DNA of 25,961 nucleotides from JBCCSZ01 sp039199225 (GTDB taxonomy: Bacteria; Bacteroidota; Bacteroidia; Chitinophagales; Saprospiraceae): positions 1-25,961 of the forward strand of contig JBCCSZ010000083.1 in the NCBI GenBank assembly GCA_039199225.1, in the 5' to 3' direction. Position 1 is the stretch's first letter; each line of letters starts with the position of its first letter. Shown in pieces: positions 7,795 to 16,068 of the stretch. The position numbers and the translations under genes are program-made. Under the pieces are notes generated by a model. The model ran no database searches and was not told where the DNA came from. It was given only the letters and a program-made list of their open reading frames with translations.

Positions 7795-7815
7795 CCGCCG
7801 TCAAAATCAACAAAC

Positions 7816-9150
7816 ATGCTGAATGCCATCTCTCCGGTCGACGGGCGCTACCACGGGAAAACCAAAGAACTCTCTGAATACTTCTCAGAATATGCATTGA
7901 TCAAATATAGGGTCTTCGTAGAAATACAATATTTCATTGCCTTGTGCCAACATCCCTTGCCACAACTGGAAAATTTCGATCAAGATAAGGTGGAGGCGCT
8001 CAATGAGGTATTCGAAAACTTCTCGCTGCCCGATGCACTCAACATCAAAAACATCGAAAAGACCACCAATCACGATGTGAAAGCTGTCGAGTACTTTCTA
8101 AAACAAAAATTTGAGGCCATTGGCATCTCAGCCCATAAGGAATTCATTCACTTTGCACTGACCTCACAAGATATTAACAATACGGCCATGCCTTTACTGA
8201 CCAAGCTGGCCATCCAAAAGGTTTACCTACCGTTTGTCAAAAAGGTGCGCAATGCCATTGAAGCCATGGCGGCCGATTGGGCCAGCGTTCCCATGCTGGC
8301 TCGTACGCATGGCCAGCCCGCCTCTCCCACCCTGCTGGGCAAAGAGTTTCGGGTATTTGTCGAGCGACTAGACACCCAAATCAAACAACTTCAAGACATC
8401 CCCTTTGTTGCCAAATTCGGCGGCGCGACCGGTAATTTCAACGCGCATGTCGTCGCCTATCCCACCATCGACTGGCGTCGATTCGGCGACCACTTCGTCA
8501 GCGAATACCTGGGCCTGGATCGACTCCAAAATACGACCCAGATCGCTCATTACGATCAAGAGGGCGCCCTGTTCCATTGCTTGATGCGGATTAATACCAT
8601 CTTGATCGACCTATGTCGTGATGTATGGACTTATGTGTCGATGGAGTATTTTCGGCAGAAAACCAAGGAGGGGGAAATTGGCTCTTCTGCCATGCCCCAC
8701 AAGGTGAATCCCATCGACTTTGAGAATGCCGAAGGCAACCTCGGAATTGGCAATGCGCTCTTTGGGCACCTGGCAGGAAAGCTTCCGATCTCCCGCCTGC
8801 AACGCGATTTGACCGATAGCACCGTTATGCGCAATGTCGGCGTGCCATTCGCCCACAGCCTCATCGCATTCAAGTCCATCCTCAAAGGACTCGATAAACT
8901 GCTGCTCAACGATAAAAAACTGAAAGAAGACCTGGAAAATAACTGGATGGTGGTGGCCGAAGCCATTCAAAACATTTTGCGCCGGGAAGCTTACCCCAAT
9001 CCTTATGAAGCCCTGCTCAAATTGACGCGCGGCAAGGCGGAAGTAGGTCAGCAAGACCTCCACAACTTTATCGAATCATTGGAGATTGGAGAATCTGTCA
9101 AGGAAGAATTGCGACAAATCAGCCCTCACAACTACGTCGGAAACAGCTGA
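7816..9150 (+). CDS. purB: Adenylosuccinate lyase
   Basis: This 444-residue protein is of the fumarate lyase superfamily, E. coli PurB-like subgroup. It releases fumarate from SAICAR to give AICAR and from adenylosuccinate to give AMP, two steps of purine synthesis in the cytosol. Visible marks are the N-terminal SPVDGRY, TTNHDVKAVEYF, the RTHGQPA segment with the general-acid H165, and the signature GSSAMPHKVNP (S290/S291, the catalytic serine loop) followed by DFENAEGN. Length is close to the E. coli enzyme (456). ATG 7816 gives the family-typical start MLNAISPVDGRY; an upstream in-frame TTG at 7792 lies inside the promoter and is rejected. It stands alone between a terminator upstream and the convergent tpiA downstream (95 bases between stops), so it is probably monocistronic. 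Confidence 0.97.
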   Translation: MLNAISPVDGRYHGKTKELSEYFSEYALIKYRVFVEIQYFIALCQHPLPQLENFDQDKVEALNEVFENFSLPDALNIKNIEKTTNHDVKAVEYFLKQKFEAIGISAHKEFIHFALTSQDINNTAMPLLTKLAIQKVYLPFVKKVRNAIEAMAADWASVPMLARTHGQPASPTLLGKEFRVFVERLDTQIKQLQDIPFVAKFGGATGNFNAHVVAYPTIDWRRFGDHFVSEYLGLDRLQNTTQIAHYDQEGALFHCLMRINTILIDLCRDVWTYVSMEYFRQKTKEGEIGSSAMPHKVNPIDFENAEGNLGIGNALFGHLAGKLPISRLQRDLTDSTVMRNVGVPFAHSLIAFKSILKGLDKLLLNDKKLKEDLENNWMVVAEAIQNILRREAYPNPYEALLKLTRGKAEVGQQDLHNFIESLEIGESVKEELRQISPHNYVGNS

Positions 9151-9245
9151 TTAAACGGACAGGCTGCCTATATGCTCAACCAGACCGAACAAGCTGTATC
9201 GATCTGGCTGAACACATCGTGTAGACAAAGTTTTTAGATTGCGTT

Positions 9246-10016
9246 TTATGCCAGCGTCTTTTCCATCGCTTCTATGATGGGCAAGAAGGTCTCTGGCTTC
9301 AAAGAAGCTCCACCAACCAAACCACCATCGACATCCGGCTGAGCAAAGAGCGCATCGGCATTGGCTGGTTTCACACTGCCGCCATACAAGATGGTACAAG
9401 CATTCGCTGCCTCATCATCATACTGGTCGCCCAAAAGCGCTCGGATGGCTTGGTGCATTTCCTGTGCTTGCTCCGGACTGGCGGTTACCCCCGTTCCGAT
9501 GGCCCAGATGGGTTCGTAGGCAATCACAATCTTTCCAAAAGAGGCTTTATCAAATTGGAAAAGGCTCTCCCGCAGCTGATTGGAAACAAATTCGACATGG
9601 TTGCCGGCCTGGCGAATATCCAGCGACTCCCCACAGCAAAAAATGGGTGTGAGACCAGCGGCCAAAGCCAATTCTGTCTTGCGGCGCAGGGTTTCATTGC
9701 TTTCGCCAAACAGTTGACGACGCTCCGAATGGCCAATGATGACGTATTCAGTTCCGATTGAAGAAAGCATTTCTACAGAAGTTTCCCCTGTATAGGCGCC
9801 AGACGATTCGCTGCTGCAATTCTGAGCAGATAGAAATACATTCGGATGGCTCGCTATGATGCCAGAAACAGCTTGTAGGTGAATAAAAGGCGTACCAAGG
9901 ACCACATGGGTTTTTCCCTGTGGCGCTCCAGCTGTGATGGCTCTGGCCAAATCCAGGCCCTCATCAAAACCTTTGTTCATCTTCCAATTTCCGGCTACAA
10001 TTTGTTTTCTATTCAT
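9246..10016 (-). CDS. tpiA: Triosephosphate isomerase
   Basis: This 256-residue TIM barrel interconverts dihydroxyacetone phosphate and glyceraldehyde 3-phosphate. All catalytic marks are present: K12 in NWKMNK, H96 in GHSERR, E168 in the signature AYEPIWAIGTG, and the phosphate-binding YGGSVKP near 211-217. ATG 10016 gives the conserved start MNRKQIVAGNWKMN; the longer frame to 10121 overlaps bioB and lacks conservation. It follows bioB on the same strand with 19 bases between stop and start, so it is likely co-transcribed with the biotin genes, an unusual partner for a glycolytic gene. It ends convergent with purB. Confidence 0.97.
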   Translation of the reverse strand: MNRKQIVAGNWKMNKGFDEGLDLARAITAGAPQGKTHVVLGTPFIHLQAVSGIIASHPNVFLSAQNCSSESSGAYTGETSVEMLSSIGTEYVIIGHSERRQLFGESNETLRRKTELALAAGLTPIFCCGESLDIRQAGNHVEFVSNQLRESLFQFDKASFGKIVIAYEPIWAIGTGVTASPEQAQEMHQAIRALLGDQYDDEAANACTILYGGSVKPANADALFAQPDVDGGLVGGASLKPETFLPIIEAMEKTLA

Positions 10017-10035
10017 TTTCGTCAGTTGGATGTTC

Positions 10036-11157
10036 TTATGATTGATGAATATTTTGCTTTTTAAGATTGGCGCGCTTTTCTTTCCCCCTGGCGGCGTATT
10101 CGACGTTTTCCGGAATAACATGACCAGGGCGAGACCATTTATCTCTGCTCTTGGCGGCCTCCTCCACTGCTGCTTCTTTACTTTCTGGTTGAGGCTGTTT
10201 GCTGAAAGCTTCCATCGGCTTCAAGCCCAGGATATCGAACAATGTCATATCGTCATCGACATCTGGGTTGGGGGTTGTCAGTAGCTTATTTCCTGCAAAG
10301 ATGGAAGCTGCGCCGGCCATAAAACAAAGGGCCTGCCCTTCGGAACTCATTTCAGTACGTCCGGCCGAAAGTCGGATGGTCGTTGTAGGCAGTACGAGTC
10401 GCGTCGTTGCAATCATGCGAATCATCTCCCATATCTCGATGGGTTGTTGGTTTTCGAGTGGCGTTCCTTCCACAGCCACCAAGGCATTGATGGGGACAGA
10501 TTCGGGAACGGGATCGAGCTGCGCCAGCGTCAACAACATCTGACAACGATCTTCGGCAGATTCTCCCATACCAATGATACCACCCGAACACAGCGTCAGA
10601 TTAGCCTTACGGGCATTGGCCAGCGTATCCAGGCGATCCTGATAGCCGCGTGTAGAGATGATTTTTTTATAGTAGTCTTCTGAACTATCCAGATTGTGAT
10701 TGTAGGCATACAGACCTGCATCTGCCAGTCGTTGTGCTTGCTGCTCGTTGAGCATACCAAGGGTAGCACAAACTTCCATTCCCATACCATTGACCGTACG
10801 AACCAAGTCCAGAACATGGTCGAATTCTTCATTGTCGCGAACATTTCGCCAAGCCGCACCCATACACAAACGGGAGGAGCCGCCAGCCTGCGCATTGATG
10901 GCTGCTTTGCGTACCTGCTCGACTGTCATCAGGCCCGTGCTTTCAACTCCTGTATGGTATCGCGCAGCCTGCGGACAATAGCCACAATCTTCCGGGCAAC
11001 CACCTGTTTTGATCGACAGCAGCGTACTGATCTGTACTTCGCGAGGATCGTGGTGTTTGCGGTGAACAGTGGCAGCCCGATAGACCAAATCGAGTAAAGG
11101 ACTGTTGTAGATTTCAAGGATTTGCTCTAAGTCCAAAGGTTTTCCGTTTGTTTGCAT
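10036..11157 (-). CDS. bioB: Biotin synthase
   Basis: This 373-residue radical-SAM enzyme inserts sulfur into dethiobiotin to make biotin. The [4Fe-4S]/SAM cysteines are C54, C58 and C61 (GGCPEDCGYC). The [2Fe-2S] sulfur-donor cluster ligands are C98, C130, C190 and R262, matching E. coli C97, C128, C188 and R260 almost position for position. The conserved core ends near residue 320 (DILGLKPMEAF). A charged tail of about 50 residues follows, rich in Lys and Glu, longer than the E. coli tail (346 residues in total) and different in composition; its role is unknown. It sits between bioA (59 bases upstream) and tpiA (19 bases downstream) on the minus strand. ATG 11157 is the only good start. Confidence 0.97.
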   Translation of the reverse strand: MQTNGKPLDLEQILEIYNSPLLDLVYRAATVHRKHHDPREVQISTLLSIKTGGCPEDCGYCPQAARYHTGVESTGLMTVEQVRKAAINAQAGGSSRLCMGAAWRNVRDNEEFDHVLDLVRTVNGMGMEVCATLGMLNEQQAQRLADAGLYAYNHNLDSSEDYYKKIISTRGYQDRLDTLANARKANLTLCSGGIIGMGESAEDRCQMLLTLAQLDPVPESVPINALVAVEGTPLENQQPIEIWEMIRMIATTRLVLPTTTIRLSAGRTEMSSEGQALCFMAGAASIFAGNKLLTTPNPDVDDDMTLFDILGLKPMEAFSKQPQPESKEAAVEEAAKSRDKWSRPGHVIPENVEYAARGKEKRANLKKQNIHQS

Positions 11158-11216
11158 ATCGATCTTTTTTCAGTGGCGCAAGGTAAGGATTGTTCGCAAA
11201 AAAAGATAAGCTATTT

Positions 11217-12545
11217 TCAAAGACCAGCCTTTTCTTTCAAAATGGCCAGGGCTTCGCGAACGGCTCCGTACACCTCGTGTAACTGCTCCACTTCTATCAC
11301 ATAAGGTGGCATAATATACAGGACATTGCCCAGTGGCCGTAGAATAATATGTCGTTCGTAGAAAAAATTGCTCAAGAAGCTGCGGATGTTGTTGAGATAA
11401 GAGGTTTGCTGGCCGGTTTGAAGCTCTAAGGCCAGAATGGTACCTCTCTGGCGCAGGTCTGCGATCATCGGATGGTCTGCCAAGGTGGCGGCAAAGGCTT
11501 GGTGTTCCTGCTCAATGAAGGCAATCCTTTTGCTAAACTCAGGGCGTTCCAGCAGATCGAGGCTGGCCAGCGCAGCAGCACAGCCGATGGGATTACCCGT
11601 AAATGAATGACCATGAAAAAAGGTCTTGGTCGCATCTTCCGACAAGAATGCCTCATAAATAGCTTCCGTACAGGTGGTCAAAGCCATTGGCAATACGCCG
11701 CCGGTGAGTCCTTTAGACAGGCAAATAATATCTGGCTTGTGTTCCAGGTAATTGCTGGCAAATAAGCGTCCAGTCCGTCCGAATCCGGTCATCACTTCGT
11801 CTGCAATACACAAGCTGCCTTTCTCGCGACACAGCGCAATCATTCGATCCAAAACATCTGCCTCGTACATCATCATTCCTCCGGCCCCCAGTACCAAGGG
11901 TTCAAACACAAAAGCACAGACTTCTCCGCTTGCCAGGGCTTGCTCCAATTTGCTCAACACTTCCTGCTCCCGCCCTTTGACAGGCACCGGCAGATGGATG
12001 ACTTCAAAAAGCATTTCTTCGAAGGGTGCATTGAAGACTGAGGCACCTCCTGCGGACATGGCACCGAAGGTATCGCCGTGATAAGCATGTTCAAAGGCAA
12101 TGATTTTTCGACGACCTCTGTTTCCTCGATTGTAGAAATATTGAATCGCCATCTTCAGCCCCACTTCCACAGCCGTCGACCCATTGTCTGAAAAGAACAA
12201 GCGATTCTGGTTCTCCGGTAAATGTTTCAACAGTCGATGGGCCAGGTCGATGGCAGGTTGGTGGGTAAAGCCCGCAAAAATGACATGCTCCAGGGTCCCG
12301 AGCTGCTCATATATCTTTTTGGCCAGGTAGGGATGGGCATGCCCGTGAATGGTCACCCACCAGGAAGATACGGCATCGATGTATGCCTGGTCGTTTTCAT
12401 CAAACAACAAAGCTCCCTGGCCTCGGCAAATCAATCGAGCCGGGCCAGCCGTCTTCATTTGAGTGTAGGGATGCCAAATGTGCGCCTTGTCTAACTGCAG
12501 CAATCTTTGACCGTCGATGTCGGCTTCTTTTGAAAGTTGGATCAT
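11217..12545 (-). CDS. bioA: Adenosylmethionine-8-amino-7-oxononanoate aminotransferase (DAPA synthase)
   Basis: This 442-residue class-III PLP aminotransferase converts 7-keto-8-aminopelargonate (KAPA) to diaminopelargonate, normally using SAM as amino donor. Marks are WHPYTQ near residue 24, SWWVTIHGHAHP near 61, the PLP-contacting D249 in IADEVMTGFGRTG, and the Schiff-base lysine K278 in CLSKGLTGG. WHPYTQ and SWW are typical of BioA rather than general class-III enzymes. ATG 12545 overlaps the bioD stop codon as ATGA, a translational-coupling arrangement; the longer frame to 12575 is disfavoured. It is followed by bioB after 59 bases. No bioF is present next to it, so the KAPA substrate must come from a gene elsewhere. 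Confidence 0.96.
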   Translation of the reverse strand: MIQLSKEADIDGQRLLQLDKAHIWHPYTQMKTAGPARLICRGQGALLFDENDQAYIDAVSSWWVTIHGHAHPYLAKKIYEQLGTLEHVIFAGFTHQPAIDLAHRLLKHLPENQNRLFFSDNGSTAVEVGLKMAIQYFYNRGNRGRRKIIAFEHAYHGDTFGAMSAGGASVFNAPFEEMLFEVIHLPVPVKGREQEVLSKLEQALASGEVCAFVFEPLVLGAGGMMMYEADVLDRMIALCREKGSLCIADEVMTGFGRTGRLFASNYLEHKPDIICLSKGLTGGVLPMALTTCTEAIYEAFLSEDATKTFFHGHSFTGNPIGCAAALASLDLLERPEFSKRIAFIEQEHQAFAATLADHPMIADLRQRGTILALELQTGQQTSYLNNIRSFLSNFFYERHIILRPLGNVLYIMPPYVIEVEQLHEVYGAVREALAILKEKAGL

Positions 12546-13165
12546 GCGAATTGTTTCTTTAGTTTTTCCGACCAATGTTGGATAGTTTCTGCATCCACCT
12601 TGTCCATCTCCCCAATCCGTCCCAAAATCGGGACATCGGTCATTTTTTCAATGATGCTTTCCGTACTGGGATGCTCGTTGCCATTGAACAGGATGCCGTG
12701 GATTGGAATATTTCGTTGTCTCAAACACTCAAAACTCATCAAGCTGTGGTTGATGCTTCCCAAATAATGGCGCGAAACCAAAATGACAGGCAGCTTCAAT
12801 GAGGCTATGAGATCAAGCATTGTATCTTTATCATTTAGAGGGACTAAGAGGCCACCAGCTCCTTCGACAATCAAAGGCTTATCAGACTCCGGTAAGCTAA
12901 AGTCATCCAAAGATATGTCAACCTTCTCGGTGGCTGCGGCAATGTGCGGAGAAGCAGGCATTTGAAGAGCGTAGCGTTCTGGAAAACAGTGCAAGTGCTC
13001 GTGTTTTGCCCATTCCTGGATTTTATGGGTATCTGTATAATCGAGGTCGCCACACTGAACGGGCTTCCAATAATTCGCTTGGAGGCTACGTACTAAGACA
13101 GCCGAAGCAACTGTTTTGCCTACCTCCGTTCCAATTCCTGTGACAAAAAATCCTTTTGGGCTCAT
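12542..13165 (-). CDS. bioD: ATP-dependent dethiobiotin synthetase
   Basis: This 207-residue P-loop enzyme closes the ureido ring of dethiobiotin from diaminopelargonate, CO2 and ATP. The Walker A loop is G10-IGTEVG-K17-T18, as in E. coli GTDTEVGKT. KPVQCG, EGAGGLLVPL and FNGNEHP correspond to the substrate, phosphate and nucleotide-base regions. ATG 13165 gives a typical start (MSPKGFFVTGIGTE). ATGs at 13210, 13201 and 13192 in the same frame would add up to 15 unconserved residues and cannot be excluded. It is the first gene of the apparent bioD-bioA-bioB-tpiA operon and its TGA overlaps the bioA ATG. The divergent DUF72 gene starts about 90 bases away. Confidence 0.95.
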   Translation of the reverse strand: MSPKGFFVTGIGTEVGKTVASAVLVRSLQANYWKPVQCGDLDYTDTHKIQEWAKHEHLHCFPERYALQMPASPHIAAATEKVDISLDDFSLPESDKPLIVEGAGGLLVPLNDKDTMLDLIASLKLPVILVSRHYLGSINHSLMSFECLRQRNIPIHGILFNGNEHPSTESIIEKMTDVPILGRIGEMDKVDAETIQHWSEKLKKQFA

Positions 13166-13228
13166 AGCGCGAATATAGGAATCATACGCCATCTTTTTCA
13201 TTTTTATCAACAGAGCTGGTATCTTTAG

Positions 13229-13242
13229 GCTTTCAAGAAAGC
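13229..13242. promoter_or_regulatory. Palindrome between divergent bioD and DUF72 genes
   Basis: GCTTTC and GAAAGC flank a central AA, giving a 14-base perfect palindrome in the short gap between the divergently transcribed bio operon and the DUF72 gene. It could be an operator, but it does not resemble the BirA or BioR sites I know, and palindromes of this length can arise by chance. Confidence 0.25.
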
Positions 13243-13254
13243 TACATTTTGCCT

Positions 13255-14172
13255 ATGAAATTTGGAAAACTACCCGACATCAGCATGGTAGACTTCCGCC
13301 TCCCGCCCGACCCGGTGGGAACAACAAGTCGACTAAAATCACTACCGCCCTCCGACGAACCTGCCACGGCCTACGTCGGTTGCACGGGATGGAGTATGAA
13401 AGAATGGGTGGGCAGGGTTTATCCCAAAGGAACCAAGACGAAAGAATACCTCGTCCAATACGCCCGCCAGTTCAACACCATCGAGCTCAACACCACCCAC
13501 TACCGAACCCCAACCCTGGACAACATCAGAAAGTGGCGAGAGGAATCGGCCGAAGACTTTCGCTTTTGCCCAAAGATACTGCAGCGCATCAGCCACAGTC
13601 GGGACATGGCTTTGAATAACGATCTGCTGCCCTTGTTTTGCGATGCCATCCGCGGATTGGGACCCAAGCTTGGATGTTCCTTCGTACAGCTCCCGCCCTA
13701 CTTTGGCGTCCGCCACTTGGAGGTACTTCGTTCCTTTCTGCAACGCTGGCCTGAAGATTTGGAGCTGGCGGTAGAATTGCGCAACGAAAGCTGGTTCGAA
13801 GAGCCGGGAGCCGCAGAAAGCGTTTTTGGCTTATTAGAAGAAAAAAACATCTCCACCGTTATCACGGATGTCGCCGGCCGCCGAGATGTGCTACATCAGC
13901 GCTTGACCAGCGATACGGCTATGATCCGCTTTGTTGGCAATGGCCTGGATCCGACGGATTATGAGCGGGCCGATGAATGGGTGCAGAGGCTGCAAAGCTG
14001 GTTTGCCAGCGGTTTGCGGAAGCTCTATTTGTTTCCCCACGAGCCAGATAACCTCCTGGCACCAGAGATGGCAGACTATTTTTGCAAAAAATTGAAGGAT
14101 ATTCCAAATCTAAAAGTCAGAGGACCAAAGTTGTTGGATGAAGATGCCGGTAAGCAGATTTCTTTGTTTTGA
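13255..14172 (+). CDS. DUF72 (YecE-like) TIM-barrel protein
   Basis: This 305-residue protein has the DUF72 pattern: a first strand with GCTGWSMKEWVGRVYP, then FNTIELNTTHYRTP (matching the family's F.T.E.N.TFYR), PKILQRISH, a VQLPPYF strand, and AVELRNESWF near 175. The fold is a TIM-barrel related to AP-endonuclease/xylose-isomerase barrels. Biochemical function is unknown. The N-terminal 35 residues before YVGCTGW are longer than in the E. coli family member. ATG 13255 is chosen over a TTG six bases upstream. It stands alone, divergent from bioD, followed by 312 non-coding bases. There is no signal peptide, so it should be cytosolic. Confidence 0.9.
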   Translation: MKFGKLPDISMVDFRLPPDPVGTTSRLKSLPPSDEPATAYVGCTGWSMKEWVGRVYPKGTKTKEYLVQYARQFNTIELNTTHYRTPTLDNIRKWREESAEDFRFCPKILQRISHSRDMALNNDLLPLFCDAIRGLGPKLGCSFVQLPPYFGVRHLEVLRSFLQRWPEDLELAVELRNESWFEEPGAAESVFGLLEEKNISTVITDVAGRRDVLHQRLTSDTAMIRFVGNGLDPTDYERADEWVQRLQSWFASGLRKLYLFPHEPDNLLAPEMADYFCKKLKDIPNLKVRGPKLLDEDAGKQISLF

Positions 14173-14484
14173 AAGGAAGCCACTACCCTAGTCTGTAGGT
14201 ATTTTTTGCTCTGACAATCAATCTACACCTTTTACTTTACCGTCAAAAGTGTTACTTTTGCATTGTAAAAGCTATGTGAGCAAGCCCACCGAGAGAAAAC
14301 ATGCTATTTCAAAGTAATCGTCTATCTGTGTTATAAACCTGTCTTGAGCCAAATGCAAAGAAGGCGAATTCAACGATTCGTCGATTGGTATGCCTTTGGC
14401 TAGGATTATGGTGTTTTTAAAAAAATGGGTTTCGGAAACGAAAACCCCTACGGATTTTATTGTCTGATTTTACGATTGAAAATA
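14173..14484. other. Intergenic stretch with a possible promoter
   Basis: These 312 bases lie between the DUF72 and M48 genes. They hold an exact -7 word TACTTTTG at 14253-14260 and an imperfect hairpin near 14425-14450 (GGGTTTCG/CGAAAACCC with a bulge). The only ATG frames are very short, and no RNA gene was recognised. A 60-base in-frame extension of the M48 frame (from 14425) lacks coding character. Confidence 0.45.
14253..14260 (+). promoter_or_regulatory. Possible -7 element for the M48 gene
   Basis: TACTTTTG matches TAnnTTTG exactly, but the position about 20 bases upstream reads TTTACT rather than TTTG. If used, the leader would be about 220 nt. Confidence 0.35.
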
Positions 14485-15939
14485 ATGAAGCTACGAAATA
14501 GGTACAACATCCTGTTAGGTCTATTATTGCTCGGTTTATCCGCCAAAGCTCAGTCGGCCTACCAACCTTTGTCAGATAACCAGACGGTGCAGCGCTCGAT
14601 TCTTCGGCAGATGCATCAGAGATTTCAAAAGGACCTCAGCTCATTGCAGGGCGCATACAAGGAAAAGCTCGAAAAGGAATACACACGCCGCTATGAGGAT
14701 TTGAGTACCAAAATGACAGAGGGGCATTTTCTGACCGATGAAGTACTGCACAAGTATTTTGGCAGCATATTGCAACAAATCATCTCTGTAAATCCATGCC
14801 TACAAGATCGCGACATCCGACTGTTGGTCAGCCGCTACAATTGGCCCAATGCCAGTTGCAGAGGAGAAGGAACGCTGGTGTTGAATCTCGGTCTCATCAG
14901 TCGCTTGGAAAATGAGAGTCAAATTGCCTTTGTGATTTGCCACGAATTGGCCCATGACTATATGAACCATGTCAATACGGCGATTCACAGTTATGTCGAC
15001 AAACTGTATGGCAAGGAAACCCAGAAAGAACTGAAAAAGATTGCCAAAAGTGAATACAATACCTACGATAGGGCTAGTGAGCTGCTCCAATCTTTGACCT
15101 TTAACATGCGGCGGCATGGGCGACTGCACGAAGAAGAGGCCGACTCCTTGGCTTTAGAATTTATGCGTCCAAGCGTTTATGATACCAGAGAGGCCATCAA
15201 ATGTCTGAATATACTCAACACCGTCGATCAGCCCAAGCGACCAGAGCTGGTAGACCTGAGAAAGCATTTCGACAGCGAGCTCTTCCAACTCAAAGAACGA
15301 TGGCTACGTATCGAAGAGGAAGAATCCATCATCACCCACTTTGAAGAGACGACCGCAGCCGTCAGAGATTCCCTGAAAACCCATCCAGATTGCGAGAAGA
15401 GAATTGAAGCCATCCAATCTTTTGAACATCGCGAAGCTTCCTCTTCCGATTCCAAGTTCGAGCAATACATCCGATTGGCAGATTATGAAATCATCGAAGC
15501 AGAATATCAGTTTGGACAATTCGGTAAGGCGCTGTTTCACAGCTTTCAACTCTTGGAAGAACAACCCACTGATGCCTATCTGCACAGCATGGTCCTGAAC
15601 TGTCTGTATGAGTTGCACCAATACCAAAAGGGACATGAGCTGGGAAAAGTATTGTCTCTACCCAATGAATCCTATCCGGAAAATTACAATCAATTTTTGC
15701 ACTTCATACACAATCTACGCTTGAGAGACTTGGCAAAGCTCGGCTATTACTACGGCCAAAAGAATTTCAAGGCATTTACCGCCAATGAAGAATTCCGGGT
15801 AGCCTATTTGTATTGTGCCAGCCTGGTCGAACCACTTGCCGATTGGCAGAAAAGCAAGCGCCAATATTACGAGGACTTCCCCAACAGCCTATACCGGAAG
15901 GAAATCAGAAAACTCAGTGAACAATTAAAAAGTGAATAA
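14485..15939 (+). CDS. Secreted M48-family zinc metalloprotease
   Basis: This 484-residue protein has a signal peptide (MKLRNRYNILLGLLLLGLSA, then KAQ) and a zinc-protease core. H153-E-L-A-H157 is the HExxH motif and E216 in EEEAD is the expected third ligand, followed by the conserved Asp, as in M48/Ste24/BepA-like peptidases. The catalytic domain spans about 100-320; the remaining 160 residues are helical, perhaps TPR-like (EAEYQFGQFGKALFHSFQLLEEQPTDAYLH). An envelope quality-control role, as for BepA, would fit but is inferred. ATG 14485 is chosen because it starts the signal peptide; the frame is open to 14425. It is followed 129 bases later by another secreted protein on the same strand. 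Confidence 0.88.
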   Translation: MKLRNRYNILLGLLLLGLSAKAQSAYQPLSDNQTVQRSILRQMHQRFQKDLSSLQGAYKEKLEKEYTRRYEDLSTKMTEGHFLTDEVLHKYFGSILQQIISVNPCLQDRDIRLLVSRYNWPNASCRGEGTLVLNLGLISRLENESQIAFVICHELAHDYMNHVNTAIHSYVDKLYGKETQKELKKIAKSEYNTYDRASELLQSLTFNMRRHGRLHEEEADSLALEFMRPSVYDTREAIKCLNILNTVDQPKRPELVDLRKHFDSELFQLKERWLRIEEEESIITHFEETTAAVRDSLKTHPDCEKRIEAIQSFEHREASSSDSKFEQYIRLADYEIIEAEYQFGQFGKALFHSFQLLEEQPTDAYLHSMVLNCLYELHQYQKGHELGKVLSLPNESYPENYNQFLHFIHNLRLRDLAKLGYYYGQKNFKAFTANEEFRVAYLYCASLVEPLADWQKSKRQYYEDFPNSLYRKEIRKLSEQLKSE

Positions 15940-16068
15940 ATAAGCGAAGGAGCGATCCCCACTTTCCAATCATTGGAAGGAAGACTTTCTGGTCTATGAT
16001 CGCCACTTGCATTCAACAATCAAAGTTTCGGTGGATGGATGCATCGAAACAAAAAATGCTAAAGTATT

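Noticed and set aside
9180..9207. Bidirectional terminator between purB and tpiA
   Set aside because: The only pairing found is CCAGA/TCTGG plus two pairs around a long loop, too weak to call.
13241..13251. TACATTTTG as a -7 element for the DUF72 gene
   Set aside because: It has one base too many for TAnnTTTG and would put the start site inside the coding sequence.
14385..14415. Possible third copy of the repeat core (TGCCTTTGGCT followed by a TGGTG word)
   Set aside because: Only 11 bases match exactly and the flanking GGTGA words are missing, so chance similarity cannot be excluded.
15964..15978. TTCCAA/TTGGAA inverted repeat after the M48 gene as a terminator
   Set aside because: Only six base pairs, A/T-rich, with no T run directly after it.
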